A DNA stretch of 64,000 nucleotides from JBBATK01 sp046297095 (GCA_046297095.1 JBKCNS010000051.1:1-64000), one strand, 5' to 3'. Shown: positions 9,339-18,049, counted from the stretch's first letter. Numbers and translations: made by a program. Notes: generated by a model from the letters alone, not told the origin.

Positions 9339-9402
9339 TGGCCCTTGATCAAAAGAGCAAGTAAAAGAGCAAGAAAAATCAAACTATTTGTAAGGTGACT
9401 GT

Positions 9403-9549
9403 ATGAAGCGTACGTATCAACCAAGCCGTCGGCGTCGTGCAAACAAGCATGGTTTCCGCGCCCGCATGGCAACGAAAAATGGCCGTCGCGTTCTTGCTGC
9501 CCGTCGTGCAAAAGGTCGTCACAAGCTGACGGTCAGCGACGAGCGTTAA
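9403..9549 (+). CDS. rpmH: 50S ribosomal protein L34
   Basis: This 48-residue basic protein begins MKRTYQPSRRRRANKHGF and continues RMATKNGRRVLAARRAKGRH, the near-invariant L34 sequence. L34 binds 23S rRNA in the large subunit. The ribosome binding site AAGGTGA sits 5 bases before ATG. It is the first gene of the conserved rpmH-rnpA-yidD-yidC block. dnaA, often next to rpmH, is not present here. Confidence 0.97.
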   Translation: MKRTYQPSRRRRANKHGFRARMATKNGRRVLAARRAKGRHKLTVSDER

Positions 9550-9629
9550 TAGCGCAATGGTATTGACTTATGATAAAGCGATAGCGTGGTGACAATAACC
9601 GCTCTATCGCTTTTGTGTTTCTGCACCCC

Positions 9630-10022
9630 ATGAACCAACTCCGAATCAATTCTCTTAAAGGAGAACATTCGTTCAACGATGTGTTCCGCTCGGGCCGTAA
9701 GGTTCGCGAACCACTGCTGCATTTGTATGTGCGCTTTGTTGAAACCGAAAACGCAACTACGAGCGAGGTGTGCGTGGGAATTGTGGTGCGAAAAAAACTT
9801 GTACGCCGCGCAGTAGATAGGGCCTTGTTCAAACGTCGCATCCGGGCTGCATTTAGGTTGTGCGCTCGCGAGCACGCCGAGCTGCTGCAAGGAGTGAGTT
9901 CGGTGGCTGTTGTTTGGCAAACTCCGTACAAGAGCTACCGCGCCGATGTTTCCTTTGCGCATGTGTATGGTGCGGTCGTTCACGCACTTGGCCGCATTCG
10001 AAAAAGTACGACCGGGAGATGA
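9630..10022 (+). CDS. rnpA: Ribonuclease P protein component
   Basis: This 130-residue basic protein is in the standard position after rpmH. It has the RnpA fold pattern: LKGEHSFNDVFRSGRKVREP at the N-terminus, then VRKKLVRRAVDRALFKRRIRAAFRL. RnpA binds the 5' leader of pre-tRNA and assists the RNase P RNA. The universally conserved RNR triplet within AVxRNRxKR reads Arg64-Ala-Leu here, while flanking Arg and Lys residues remain. The start at 9630 is chosen because MNQLRINSLKGEHSF matches the usual length; a codon at 9615 is also in frame. The stop overlaps the yidD start by four bases. Confidence 0.93.
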   Translation: MNQLRINSLKGEHSFNDVFRSGRKVREPLLHLYVRFVETENATTSEVCVGIVVRKKLVRRAVDRALFKRRIRAAFRLCAREHAELLQGVSSVAVVWQTPYKSYRADVSFAHVYGAVVHALGRIRKSTTGR

Positions 10023-10228
10023 AAACACTTTTACTCATCATCCTGCGTTTTTACAAGCGCTATATCTCGCCGATGCTGGGTCAGAACTGCAGGTTTTCTC
10101 CCACGTGTTCGGAGTATGCGATTGTTGCAATTGATAGATATGGTGCACTAAAAGGCACTGGCTTGGCACTCAAGCGTATTGGCCGCTGCCATCCGTTTCA
10201 TCCCGGTGGCATCGACGAAGTTCCGTAG
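10019..10228 (+). CDS. yidD: Membrane protein insertion efficiency factor YidD
   Basis: This 69-residue protein has a hydrophobic N-terminus (LLLIILRFYKRYISPMLGQNC) followed by the family signature CRFSPTCSEYA and then GRCHPFHPGG. YidD sits at the inner face of the cytoplasmic membrane and helps YidC insert proteins. Its ATG overlaps the rnpA stop (ATGA), and yidC follows 96 bp later. Confidence 0.96.
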   Translation: MKTLLLIILRFYKRYISPMLGQNCRFSPTCSEYAIVAIDRYGALKGTGLALKRIGRCHPFHPGGIDEVP

Positions 10229-10324
10229 CTTGAATCTGGTCTTTGCAGTTGTCGTTGCTGTTGTTTTTGAAGTTATTGTCGTCGTCATCACCTTCTTTAC
10301 CACGTTAGAGTTTTACGGACCTTT

Positions 10325-12130
10325 ATGGACAGACAATCAATCATCGGTTTCGTTCTCATTGCCATCATTATCACGGTATGGATGGTGTATAATTCATCGC
10401 ATACAATGCCTGTGCAGCCGGCGCCGGCAGCCGCCCGACAAGCTGCTCCGGGCGAGGCCAAAGCTCCGCCAAGCACTGCATCATTGCAGAGCAGCACTCC
10501 CGCCGTGGTATCGGCACCCGAGAAACTGGTAAAAGTGGAAACGGATAAGTACACCGCATGGATAAGCTCTAAAGGCATGACTATTGCCCGTTTTGAGCTC
10601 AAGGGTTTTCAGTCTCATATCAATACTCCCGTTCAATTGATTAAGCAGGGCGAGCATGCATTGGGACTCACTTTTACGGGAAATCAAGGCAAGCCGGTAG
10701 ACACACGTAAGCTGGACGCAACATTTATTGATCTTCCCTCTGAACCGATTGTGCTTACGGGCACTGCCGCCAAAACTTTGCGAAGCCGCATGGATATTGG
10801 TAACGGTGCGTCCATTGAGCGCACGCTAACCTTTACGGGCAATGTATACCATATCGACGCAGGCTTTACCCTGACGAACATGGATAATGCTATGCCGTCC
10901 ACACAGCGCTGGTTCGATATAGCGTGGGAGCGGGGACTGCAATATCAGGAAGGCAACAGTGTAGAAGAGTCCAACGGATCTATTGCTTATGCATCCATGA
11001 ATGGTTCGCTGGAGGAACTCGATGCACCCAATTACAACGAGCCGGTGTCATCGCACCAGTCGGGCAAAGTGGACTTCATCGGAACCAAGACCAAGTATTT
11101 TTCCGTTGCTCTGCTGAACCCTAACTCGAAGGGCGAAGACACCTACTACCTTGATGGCGTGCGCTACGGTGCGCCGGACAATGGTGCAGTTGAGGAATAT
11201 TCCTTCTCGCTTCGAGTACCGTACAGAGGCGGTGTACAAGCCTCGCAATACCGGTTGTACCTGGGCCCGCTGGACTACGACATAGTGAAAGAATATGGCA
11301 TGGCTTCTACCGTGAACTTCGGTTGGAAGTGGTTGGTGCGTCCCATTGGCGAGTTCTTCATGCTTCCGGTGTTCACAACCATCTACAAGTTTTTGCCAAA
11401 CTTCGGCGTTGCCATTATTGTGTTCTCGCTGTTGATGAAGCTTCTGTTGTATCCATTGTCCATCGGACAAATTCAATCTGCCCAGAAAATGAAAGTGCTG
11501 CAACCGGAGGTAGAGAAGTTGCGCAAGAAATTCGCAGACGATCCCACCGGTATGCAGCAAGCGCAAATGAAACTCTTTGGCGAGTATGGCATTAACCCCA
11601 TGGGCGGATGTTTGCCCCTGCTGCTGCAGATGCCTATTCTTTATGCACTGTACTCGGTACTTACTTCGAACATTCACATGCGCCAGGCAATGTTTGTGCA
11701 AGGATGGATTCCGGATCTCTCCGTGCCCGATTATATCCTTACGCTACCGTTTTCTGTACTTGGTGTTCATGCACTATCGGGAATGGCACTTATCATGGGC
11801 ATCACCATGTTTGTACAACAGAAAATGACTGTGACGGATCCCAGCCAGAAAGCAATGGTGTACATGATGCCGGTGATGATGACCATGATGTTCTCCAATC
11901 TGCCTTCGGGATTAAATCTCTATTACCTCACATTCAACTTCCTTGGTATTGCCCAACAAGTGTACATGACCAAATTCTCGAAGAGCAAGATTACCCTGGA
12001 GGATTTGAAACGCATGCCAAAGAAAGAGTCGTGGTTGCAAAAGCGATTACAAATGGCTCAAGAGCTGGCCGAAGCACAAGGCCGTATGCCGCAGCAGCAG
12101 AAACGCGCACCGAAGCGCTCAAAGAAATAA
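10325..12130 (+). CDS. yidC: Membrane protein insertase YidC
   Basis: This 601-residue inner-membrane insertase has the Gram-negative form: an N-terminal membrane helix (MDRQSIIGFVLIAIIITVWMV), a large periplasmic domain (about 60-330) and a C-terminal Oxa1 core with five helices. The core begins near YKFLPNFGVAIIVFSLLMK and includes NPMGGCLPLLLQMPILYALY and the PSGLNLYYLTFNFLGIAQQ segment. The cytoplasmic loop after the second helix (QKMKVLQPEVEKLRKKF) is conserved and the tail is strongly basic. YidC inserts and folds membrane proteins alone or with SecYEG. A good terminator follows about 70 bp later, closing the ribosome/RNase P/insertase unit. Confidence 0.97.
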   Translation: MDRQSIIGFVLIAIIITVWMVYNSSHTMPVQPAPAAARQAAPGEAKAPPSTASLQSSTPAVVSAPEKLVKVETDKYTAWISSKGMTIARFELKGFQSHINTPVQLIKQGEHALGLTFTGNQGKPVDTRKLDATFIDLPSEPIVLTGTAAKTLRSRMDIGNGASIERTLTFTGNVYHIDAGFTLTNMDNAMPSTQRWFDIAWERGLQYQEGNSVEESNGSIAYASMNGSLEELDAPNYNEPVSSHQSGKVDFIGTKTKYFSVALLNPNSKGEDTYYLDGVRYGAPDNGAVEEYSFSLRVPYRGGVQASQYRLYLGPLDYDIVKEYGMASTVNFGWKWLVRPIGEFFMLPVFTTIYKFLPNFGVAIIVFSLLMKLLLYPLSIGQIQSAQKMKVLQPEVEKLRKKFADDPTGMQQAQMKLFGEYGINPMGGCLPLLLQMPILYALYSVLTSNIHMRQAMFVQGWIPDLSVPDYILTLPFSVLGVHALSGMALIMGITMFVQQKMTVTDPSQKAMVYMMPVMMTMMFSNLPSGLNLYYLTFNFLGIAQQVYMTKFSKSKITLEDLKRMPKKESWLQKRLQMAQELAEAQGRMPQQQKRAPKRSKK

Positions 12131-12196
12131 ATCAGAATCGTATGTCGTTTGCATGATGCGCAAACGTTGCACCCGGCACCAATGAATCTTTACACC

Positions 12197-12222
12197 AAGG
12201 CCTCCTAAATCTGGGAGGCCTT
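12197..12222 (+). terminator. Rho-independent terminator after yidC
   Basis: A 9-bp perfect stem, AAGGCCTCC paired with GGAGGCCTT around an 8-base loop, is followed by TTGTTGTAT. The T-run is short, but the position 67 bp after the yidC stop fits. Confidence 0.75.
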
Positions 12223-12246
12223 TGTTGTATATTGCCGCGTACCACG

Positions 12247-13224
12247 ATGCTTTATCCTGCCATGGCTTCTTCGCGATTTCGGTATATCGAACTGCGCAAA
12301 AGCACTGCTTCTCAACTGGTGCTTTTCTTCGCCATTCTGGTAGCTACCTCGTTTATCTTGTTCCGCGGTGCGGTCATACCGGCTGCTAGTGCATTATTCC
12401 GCGATTCGTTCAAAGCCGACGTTTATACGCAAGGTGACAACCTCAATGCATGGACTCGTTGGAAAGTAGTAGTGGAGCCCGGACGAGCAACAGGCGGCAA
12501 TACGTACGGTGAGGAGAACGAAACGAAGGTGTATTACTTCGATCCTGTGCTTGCTACGCTACCCTTGGTATTCGGCGCGGGAGCATTCATTGCCGTTATT
12601 GCCTGCGCTGTAGTGGCACCGGGAATAGGACTCATTCGCCAAAAAATTGAACGAGAAATTATCAATGCACTTCATCACTATGCGCGCATCGAGTATGCGG
12701 AGCATACCGACGAAGATCTACTGGAACTTTCCGAGACCATTGCCAAAGCCGATGTTCATCGCCTTCATGAACTTGAAGATCATTGGCACACTACGGTAGC
12801 AGACCTGGAAACATTGCAGCGTGCCGTGCTGTGGCGCCGACGCTCGTTGTTCGGACGCCTTGTGCATCTTCCGGATGTGTTGTCGTTATATATGCAGCAG
12901 CACTTCACCATCCGGTACGAGAATTCCATGATGGGGTTGATCTACATAGGTGCTGCCGTATTGATCATTATCATCGGTTTGCGCGGCTTACAGTTTATTC
13001 CCAAAGATTCTCCCTCGCTGGTGCTCTTTGCCATTAGTCTGGAGTTTATTCTGCTTATCGTGTATGCCTTCACGCTGATGTACACCAAAGCAGAGAACAA
13101 GACCGAATCGGCGGACATGGGTATGTCCGAGATGCACACCATGTTTGGTGCTTCGCCAACGGGATCATCCAGCCGGCAGGCAGAAAAACTCTTACGCATG
13201 TTTGTGTCCGGTCCGCGTTCATAG
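12247..13224 (+). CDS. Four-helix membrane protein of unknown function
   Basis: I do not recognise this roughly 325-residue protein. Hydrophobic segments lie near LVLFFAILVATSFILF, LVFGAGAFIAVIACAVVAPG, MMGLIYIGAAVLIIIIGL and LVLFAISLEFILLIVYAF. Between helices 2 and 3 is a charged, probably cytoplasmic stretch of about 110 residues with heptad-like Leu/Ile spacing. The C-terminal tail is Ser/Met-rich. A TTG at 12232, ATG at 12247 and ATG at 12262 are all in frame with no clear ribosome binding site; 12247 is chosen provisionally. The STAND-type ATPase gene starts 50 bp downstream on the same strand, so the two may work together as membrane anchor and ATPase. Confidence 0.7.
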   Translation: MLYPAMASSRFRYIELRKSTASQLVLFFAILVATSFILFRGAVIPAASALFRDSFKADVYTQGDNLNAWTRWKVVVEPGRATGGNTYGEENETKVYYFDPVLATLPLVFGAGAFIAVIACAVVAPGIGLIRQKIEREIINALHHYARIEYAEHTDEDLLELSETIAKADVHRLHELEDHWHTTVADLETLQRAVLWRRRSLFGRLVHLPDVLSLYMQQHFTIRYENSMMGLIYIGAAVLIIIIGLRGLQFIPKDSPSLVLFAISLEFILLIVYAFTLMYTKAENKTESADMGMSEMHTMFGASPTGSSSRQAEKLLRMFVSGPRS

Positions 13225-13274
13225 GCAAAGACGAGGAAGCGCCATCGTTCATTCTCACAATGGTATAGGCCAGT

Positions 13275-15323
13275 ATGCCACATCAATCACACACACTTAT
13301 AGCTCGAGTATCCGAAGCGGATTTTCTACGGTCGGCAAAAGAGAGTGCGCGCGCCACACACGGCCGGGTACTGGTGGTAAAGGGCGAGAGTGGATTCGGG
13401 AAATCGCTTCTGATGCAAACGATATGCGATGAATTCTCTGCTGCCGGTCAAGTGAATGCCATTGTGCTGGAATGCGAGGCTCCGATAGGCAAGCTTAGTG
13501 TGTCGTCGCTGCAAACCATGCAGCCCTTTGTGCGCGCACTTGAAGCGCTTGTAAACTTGAACAGTACGGCTGCAAAAAAGAGATTAGCGATGAACATCGG
13601 CTTGTCTGTGTTGGGACTCATACCGTTTGCAGGCGCCATCTTCGACATGACCAAAGAGGTAATGCGCGACCTTCGCGAATACCGCAGAGAGCAAGAAAAA
13701 GCAGGAGCTAAAAGCGCGATAGAAACCGTCATGAACGATCTGCTTCAATCGTTCATTGCTATTGCCGCCGAGAAGCCTTTTGTGCTGTTCTTGGATGAAG
13801 CCCATCGCATGGATGCAGAGTCGTTTCGCTTTTTGTCGTTTTTGCAAAGCTCGCCTACCCCATTGCCCTTTAGTGTGGTGGTGGCAATACAGCAAGCGGA
13901 GGCTGAGAAGAACAATCCCGCATGCATGGCATGGCTGAATAGCAACAGCGCAGAGAGTTCCATTACCCTTGGCGCTTTTGATGCCGATGCAGTGCGCGCT
14001 TGCGTGCGCTCGTATTTCCCGGGCAAGACATCACTAGCCGGTTTGGACGATTGGCTGCTGCGTCGCACTGCCGGCGTGCCTATAGCCGTGTGCGAGTACC
14101 TGGAGTATTTCTCAGCCCACTCGCCATTCAAGGATGATGGCAACTTGGATATCGACGTACTGTCGTCACAGGCAATTCCGGCATCGCTGCAGGCTTTGCT
14201 CTCAAGAAATATCGATGGTCTCTCGGAGCACGACGCAAATCTTCTGGCTATGTGCAGTGCGGAGGGTCGGGAGTTCAGTGTGTTTGTGATTGCACGACTG
14301 ATGAACACCGATGTGTTAAGCGCGCTTCGCGAGTTGAAGTCGTTGCAGTTTCGCACCGGGTTGATACGCAGCACCGGCCCGCAGCCCCGATACGGCATGA
14401 AGACTACCGTATACGAGTTTTCTCAAGCAGTACATCATGCGTTGTTCTATGCCAAGCTTGAACACGAGGAACGGGTTGAGCTGCACGATCGCATAGCACA
14501 TATTCTCCGTGAGTGTTTTGATGCTTCTTCAGAGGAGCAATTGCAACAGCAGTTGGCGCCCTACATCGCGGCACATGCATTAGAGGCGGGCGATGAAGAC
14601 ACAGCCCGCGCAATGCTGATGATTACCGCGCAAGGCGCAGCAGACCTGGGCTACGCGGGAGTGATTGACGAAGTAACTTCCGTGATCCGGGATTTCCGCG
14701 AAGCGCAAAGCGAGCAGGTGCTACAGGCACTTTCTTCGCTTCGCGTGGATGCTGATACAAGCGACACTGACAGCGCAACAGTGCTGCACGGCAGCGGCAC
14801 ACGCGAGCTCGATGCCGCGTGCTTTGCTGTGCGTGACAAAGCTTTGGATTTATTCCTTAGTGGAGATGCCGGTGCTGCTGCGGAAGTGTTACAGAGGTTT
14901 TGTGAACAGTGGGAAGGTTTGCTGAGCGTTCGAGACTTCGTGCTCTTGTACGCGATGCGCGCGCGATGCGAATCGGTAGCCGGCAGAACGGATCTTGCAG
15001 CAGACATGGTGAAGACAGCTCAAGAGATGCTACTCCGTGCACCCAATGCAGACTCTCAGTGCATACTGGACAATGTGGCAGGTACTGTGGCGTACGACCA
15101 GGGAAAATCTTCGGAAGGTTTGTACCATTTGCAGCAAGCTGCCCGTGCTGCAGCATCTGCCGGCGACGACTGCCGACTCCTAACGGTGACAAACATCGCG
15201 TTTGCGGTTCGGTCTGTAAATCAACGTCAGTACCGCATCTTCCACCGCATGGCGCATCAGTTATGTAGTGCGTTGCATTATCATGAATTTCGCGCAGCTA
15301 TATTGGAAGACGCCAAGAACTAA
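13275..15323 (+). CDS. STAND/AAA_16-type ATPase with helical-repeat C-terminus
   Basis: This 682-residue protein starts with an ATPase domain like those of MalT-type regulators and predicted ATPases attached to cyclases. Walker A is GESGFGKS (37-44), and PFVLFLDEAHRMD is Walker B. The rest is Ala/Leu-rich helical sequence that probably forms TPR-like repeats; the clearest part is near YDQGKSSEGLYHLQQAARAA. Relatives use nucleotide-driven oligomerisation as a switch. No helix-turn-helix, cyclase, kinase or protease effector domain is visible, which is unusual for this class. The preceding gene, 50 bp upstream, encodes a four-helix membrane protein and may supply the missing partner. The ATPase assignment is firm; the role is unknown. 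Confidence 0.8.
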   Translation: MPHQSHTLIARVSEADFLRSAKESARATHGRVLVVKGESGFGKSLLMQTICDEFSAAGQVNAIVLECEAPIGKLSVSSLQTMQPFVRALEALVNLNSTAAKKRLAMNIGLSVLGLIPFAGAIFDMTKEVMRDLREYRREQEKAGAKSAIETVMNDLLQSFIAIAAEKPFVLFLDEAHRMDAESFRFLSFLQSSPTPLPFSVVVAIQQAEAEKNNPACMAWLNSNSAESSITLGAFDADAVRACVRSYFPGKTSLAGLDDWLLRRTAGVPIAVCEYLEYFSAHSPFKDDGNLDIDVLSSQAIPASLQALLSRNIDGLSEHDANLLAMCSAEGREFSVFVIARLMNTDVLSALRELKSLQFRTGLIRSTGPQPRYGMKTTVYEFSQAVHHALFYAKLEHEERVELHDRIAHILRECFDASSEEQLQQQLAPYIAAHALEAGDEDTARAMLMITAQGAADLGYAGVIDEVTSVIRDFREAQSEQVLQALSSLRVDADTSDTDSATVLHGSGTRELDAACFAVRDKALDLFLSGDAGAAAEVLQRFCEQWEGLLSVRDFVLLYAMRARCESVAGRTDLAADMVKTAQEMLLRAPNADSQCILDNVAGTVAYDQGKSSEGLYHLQQAARAAASAGDDCRLLTVTNIAFAVRSVNQRQYRIFHRMAHQLCSALHYHEFRAAILEDAKN

Positions 15324-15374
15324 TGCACTCGTAATGAGAACGCAGTACCGTGAGTGGTCAAGCAGTGCAGTGTG

Positions 15375-16073
15375 TTAGTACGGTATGTGAATCTCTGCCC
15401 CGCCTACGGCGAATCGGCCGCGGCCAATACCGCCCTGCCTGTATACTTGAGTGATACACTGCATATCCAGCATCAGCACTATCTCTCGGCGATTCGTTGC
15501 CTTCCATGCCATGACACGTGCGAACGACTCCACCGGCGAAGAAGGTGGCTTTGCCGATGATATCGGTATGCGGGTGTATTTATACGATGGCTTTTCGGCT
15601 GTTAGAATTGTGAAGACTGTTTCTCCCTTATGCAACCACTGCCAGCCTTCTCCGTGAACCGGAAGTGAATCCAAACGTATTTGAATGCTACGCACATTCA
15701 GTTCACGAGCGTCAAAGGGATCTTTCACCAAAGGCGAAAACGATACATTCATACTGAGCTTAGGCACTGTACCGGTGGTATCTACCACAAACGAAGATGA
15801 GTCTGTAATGCCCAAGTACGGTGCGCGATTGCTGAACACCATAGGCATATACTCAGAGCCTACGTCGTCGAGTAGCACCATAGACGCCGATGTGGAGTCT
15901 TGAGACACAACAGCCGGTTTGGGATGTACGGGCTTTCCATCTACAGGTCCGGTAATAGGATCTTTGAAACAACCGATCATCACCAGAGCCGGTAGTAGCA
16001 CTATTGCCCACAGTTTGCGCGTACTCGATAGCGCATTTGTAGTTGTATGTACCTTCAATCTCAACTTCATCAT
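15375..16073 (-). CDS. Lipoprotein of unknown function
   Basis: This 232-residue protein has a basic N-region, a hydrophobic stretch LWAIVLLPALVMIGC and a lipobox cysteine at position 35, so it should be a lipoprotein. After the cysteine comes a Pro/Val-rich spacer and a beta-rich domain ending in GRFAVGGAEIHIPY. No family is recognised. It lies 108 bp downstream of the anti-sigma/beta-barrel gene on the same strand and is probably the third gene of that unit. GGA precedes two adjacent ATG codons; the first, at 16073, is used. Confidence 0.75.
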   Translation of the reverse strand: MMKLRLKVHTTTNALSSTRKLWAIVLLPALVMIGCFKDPITGPVDGKPVHPKPAVVSQDSTSASMVLLDDVGSEYMPMVFSNRAPYLGITDSSSFVVDTTGTVPKLSMNVSFSPLVKDPFDARELNVRSIQIRLDSLPVHGEGWQWLHKGETVFTILTAEKPSYKYTRIPISSAKPPSSPVESFARVMAWKATNRREIVLMLDMQCITQVYRQGGIGRGRFAVGGAEIHIPY

Positions 16074-16181
16074 TTCCGTTCAACGATTGCTCGTTGCCTC
16101 GTGTTAGTATTCGTCGTATATCTGCTTATCTCTAAATTCTCGCGTCTGCTGCTGCGGCCGCGATTACTGCCTAGTACTATT

Positions 16182-17402
16182 CTACAACTGATAACCAATG
16201 CCGTAAGTAATGCCCAGCTTTGGTGTGGTGTATGATGTTCCCTGTACATTATAGAACAAGCCCGTGGTCTCGAAGCCGAACATCATGCGAAGGTTCGTGG
16301 TGGGCGCGTAGGTAGTGCCAAACAAACCTTTGCCCAAAAATCCGTAATTGGTGAAGCCGCCGTTGAACTGGAAGAAGGGCTGCCAGCCGCGTTCGCGCAG
16401 GGATGGAAATGGGTACAACTGCGCTTGAGCTGAGCCCCACAGCAGGTTCTGCGTGGATTCATATCGCATCAAGTTACCGTCGGAGATTCCCCGGAACGAC
16501 ATCACAAAGGGCTCGCGGCCAATCTCGACACCGGCACCGAACCAATCGTTGAAGGTATAGAAAACACTCAGTGCCAGATTATTCAAGCCGCCGTCGTTTG
16601 CTGCGGCTGCGGCAACATCAACCGTGGATGCAGCGCTTATTGATCGCAGCGACACGGAGAAGGTACGGGCAAAAGAGCGTGGTATGACATCATTGCCGTG
16701 AAGTTCACGTTCGCCATTCACCACTTCGGGTAATGGAGTTGATTCAGGTTCGTTTCGGCGAATAGTAATGGAAGCAGGGCGTGTTGGAGCAAGATTTGAT
16801 TCCATCACTTCCGGGGCTACTGCAAGCGAGGGCTGCGATGCAACTGTTTGCTCTGCAGGCTTGGCAGGCTCGGCAGACGCCACCGGCACGCGCTCAATTA
16901 CTTTCTGCGTTTTCACCACAACTATCGTGTCGTGAACAATTACTGTATTCGAAGCATTCGATCTATTCGATGTGGTTGCCACAACTGCTGCATTCGATGC
17001 AACCGGAGCTGATATGGCTGCTGCGGTCTGCGCGCTTGCAGGCACCCTGCTCTGCGCGGTGCCCGGCGATACCGCATACCACGTCACGGCACCGCTCACC
17101 GCAGCTGCGGCCAGCGGAACCCAAACTTTCGACCACAATGCAGAGAGCCAACCTTCGCTGACAAGCAACGACGTAGACATTCCCAAAGCACCAAACACGG
17201 CGGCAGTTGATGCTATAGGAGGAACGATTGCCGCACGATCGCGCTTCACTGCGCGCTGCATGGCAAGCAGGTCCCGCATTTCCGAACGAAGCTCGGTGCT
17301 GGAATTCAGCTCTGCAAACAGCGTGGGTTCTAGGTTTGCGTCCAGCTCCCCTTCCACGAACGAGTGCAATAGCTCTGATGATGTTATATCCGAATGTTCC
17401 AT
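16182..17402 (-). CDS. Anti-sigma factor fused to an outer-membrane-type beta-barrel
   Basis: This 406-residue protein combines parts normally found in separate proteins. Residues 1-60 (LLHSFVEGELDANLEPTLFAELN and on) look like the cytoplasmic anti-sigma domain of ECF anti-sigma factors, without the HxxxCxxC zinc motif. A membrane helix follows at about 91-112. Residues 113-240 are an Ala/Pro/Ser/Val-rich linker that could cross the periplasm. Residues about 243-406 alternate polar and aromatic/hydrophobic residues in short strands (FARTFSVSLRSIS, LNNLALSVFYTFND, WQPFFQFNGGF, LGITYGIGYQL), as in small eight-stranded OmpA-like barrels. The ECF sigma gene lies 71 bp upstream and a lipoprotein gene 108 bp downstream. 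Inference: a sigma regulator that senses the outer membrane directly. A soluble beta-domain in the periplasm is the main alternative. Confidence 0.75.
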   Translation of the reverse strand: MEHSDITSSELLHSFVEGELDANLEPTLFAELNSSTELRSEMRDLLAMQRAVKRDRAAIVPPIASTAAVFGALGMSTSLLVSEGWLSALWSKVWVPLAAAAVSGAVTWYAVSPGTAQSRVPASAQTAAAISAPVASNAAVVATTSNRSNASNTVIVHDTIVVVKTQKVIERVPVASAEPAKPAEQTVASQPSLAVAPEVMESNLAPTRPASITIRRNEPESTPLPEVVNGERELHGNDVIPRSFARTFSVSLRSISAASTVDVAAAAANDGGLNNLALSVFYTFNDWFGAGVEIGREPFVMSFRGISDGNLMRYESTQNLLWGSAQAQLYPFPSLRERGWQPFFQFNGGFTNYGFLGKGLFGTTYAPTTNLRMMFGFETTGLFYNVQGTSYTTPKLGITYGIGYQL

Positions 17403-17437
17403 TGTTCACCTGTACGGTGGTAATTCAAACTCAACAT

Positions 17438-17454
17438 GTCCCGTTGTACGGGAC
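17438..17454 (-). promoter_or_regulatory. Perfect inverted repeat between sigma and anti-sigma genes
   Basis: Seven-base perfect arms (GTCCCGT and ACGGGAC) flank a 3-base loop in the 71-bp gap between the sigma stop and the anti-sigma start. No T-run follows, so it is not a standard terminator. It could be an operator or an mRNA hairpin that sets the relative dose of the two proteins. Confidence 0.4.
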
Positions 17455-17473
17455 GTCGTAACCGACTATGCAC

Positions 17474-18049
17474 CTAACTGTTCAGATCCTGGAGATACGG
17501 TGCAAGTAACTCCCGAATTTTTTGCTTGGCACGGAAGGAACGGATCTTTGCCGTTGCTTCCGTACAGCCCACAATCTCTCCTATCTCCGCGTACGACAAC
17601 CCGTCGTATTCGCGAAGCACAAAAACATCTTTGTATTCAAATGATAATTGCTCAATTGCTTTATCGATGAGCGAAAGCAACTCTTGCTTTTCGCCATCGT
17701 TGGAGCCATGTGCGCCGTGAAAATCTTCCAACTCCACAAAGCGCTGGCTTCCGTAATCGCGTTTGGCATTCAGGCACAGGTTTCGAGCAATGCGCAGGAT
17801 GTACGCCGCCACATTTGTCATGTCGCGTTCTTGCTGCGCGCTTTTGTAAAAGCGAATGAAGGTGTCTTGAAAAACATCCTGAGCCAGATCTACATCGTTC
17901 AGCACCTTTTTGCAATAAGCAAAAATGCGCGGCGATAAGCGCGCGTAGAGCTCCTTGAACGCTGCCTCGCTAAGACGGCGATCGGAATCTGCTCCAATAC
18001 GAATAAAGGAGAAGAGCTCGATCTCGGAGTATGTTTCCATTCCGTTCAT
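17474..18049 (-). CDS. ECF-family RNA polymerase sigma factor
   Basis: This roughly 191-residue protein has the two sigma-70 domains of ECF factors. Region 2 includes FKELYARLSPRIFAYCKKVL then DAQDVFQD-like sequence (LAQDVFQDTFIRFY). Region 4 is a helix-turn-helix, DVFVLREYDGLSYAEIGEIV followed by CTEATAKIRSFRAKQKIRE. It would direct RNA polymerase to stress or envelope promoters when freed from its anti-sigma factor, which is probably the next gene downstream. The ATG at 18049 gives the usual length; upstream in-frame codons extend into sequence unlike the family. The divergent neighbour, 426 bp away, is a T9SS cargo gene and a possible target. Confidence 0.9.
   Translation of the reverse strand: MNGMETYSEIELFSFIRIGADSDRRLSEAAFKELYARLSPRIFAYCKKVLNDVDLAQDVFQDTFIRFYKSAQQERDMTNVAAYILRIARNLCLNAKRDYGSQRFVELEDFHGAHGSNDGEKQELLSLIDKAIEQLSFEYKDVFVLREYDGLSYAEIGEIVGCTEATAKIRSFRAKQKIRELLAPYLQDLNS

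Noticed and set aside
9160..9402. Replication origin near rpmH
   Set aside because: Only one near-match to a DnaA box (TTTTCCACA at 9281-9289) and no dnaA or clustered boxes; not enough to call oriC.
10229..10324. Possible small hydrophobic ORF between yidD and yidC
   Set aside because: The hydrophobic translation arises from a T-rich stretch; no start with ribosome binding site and no known gene at this position.
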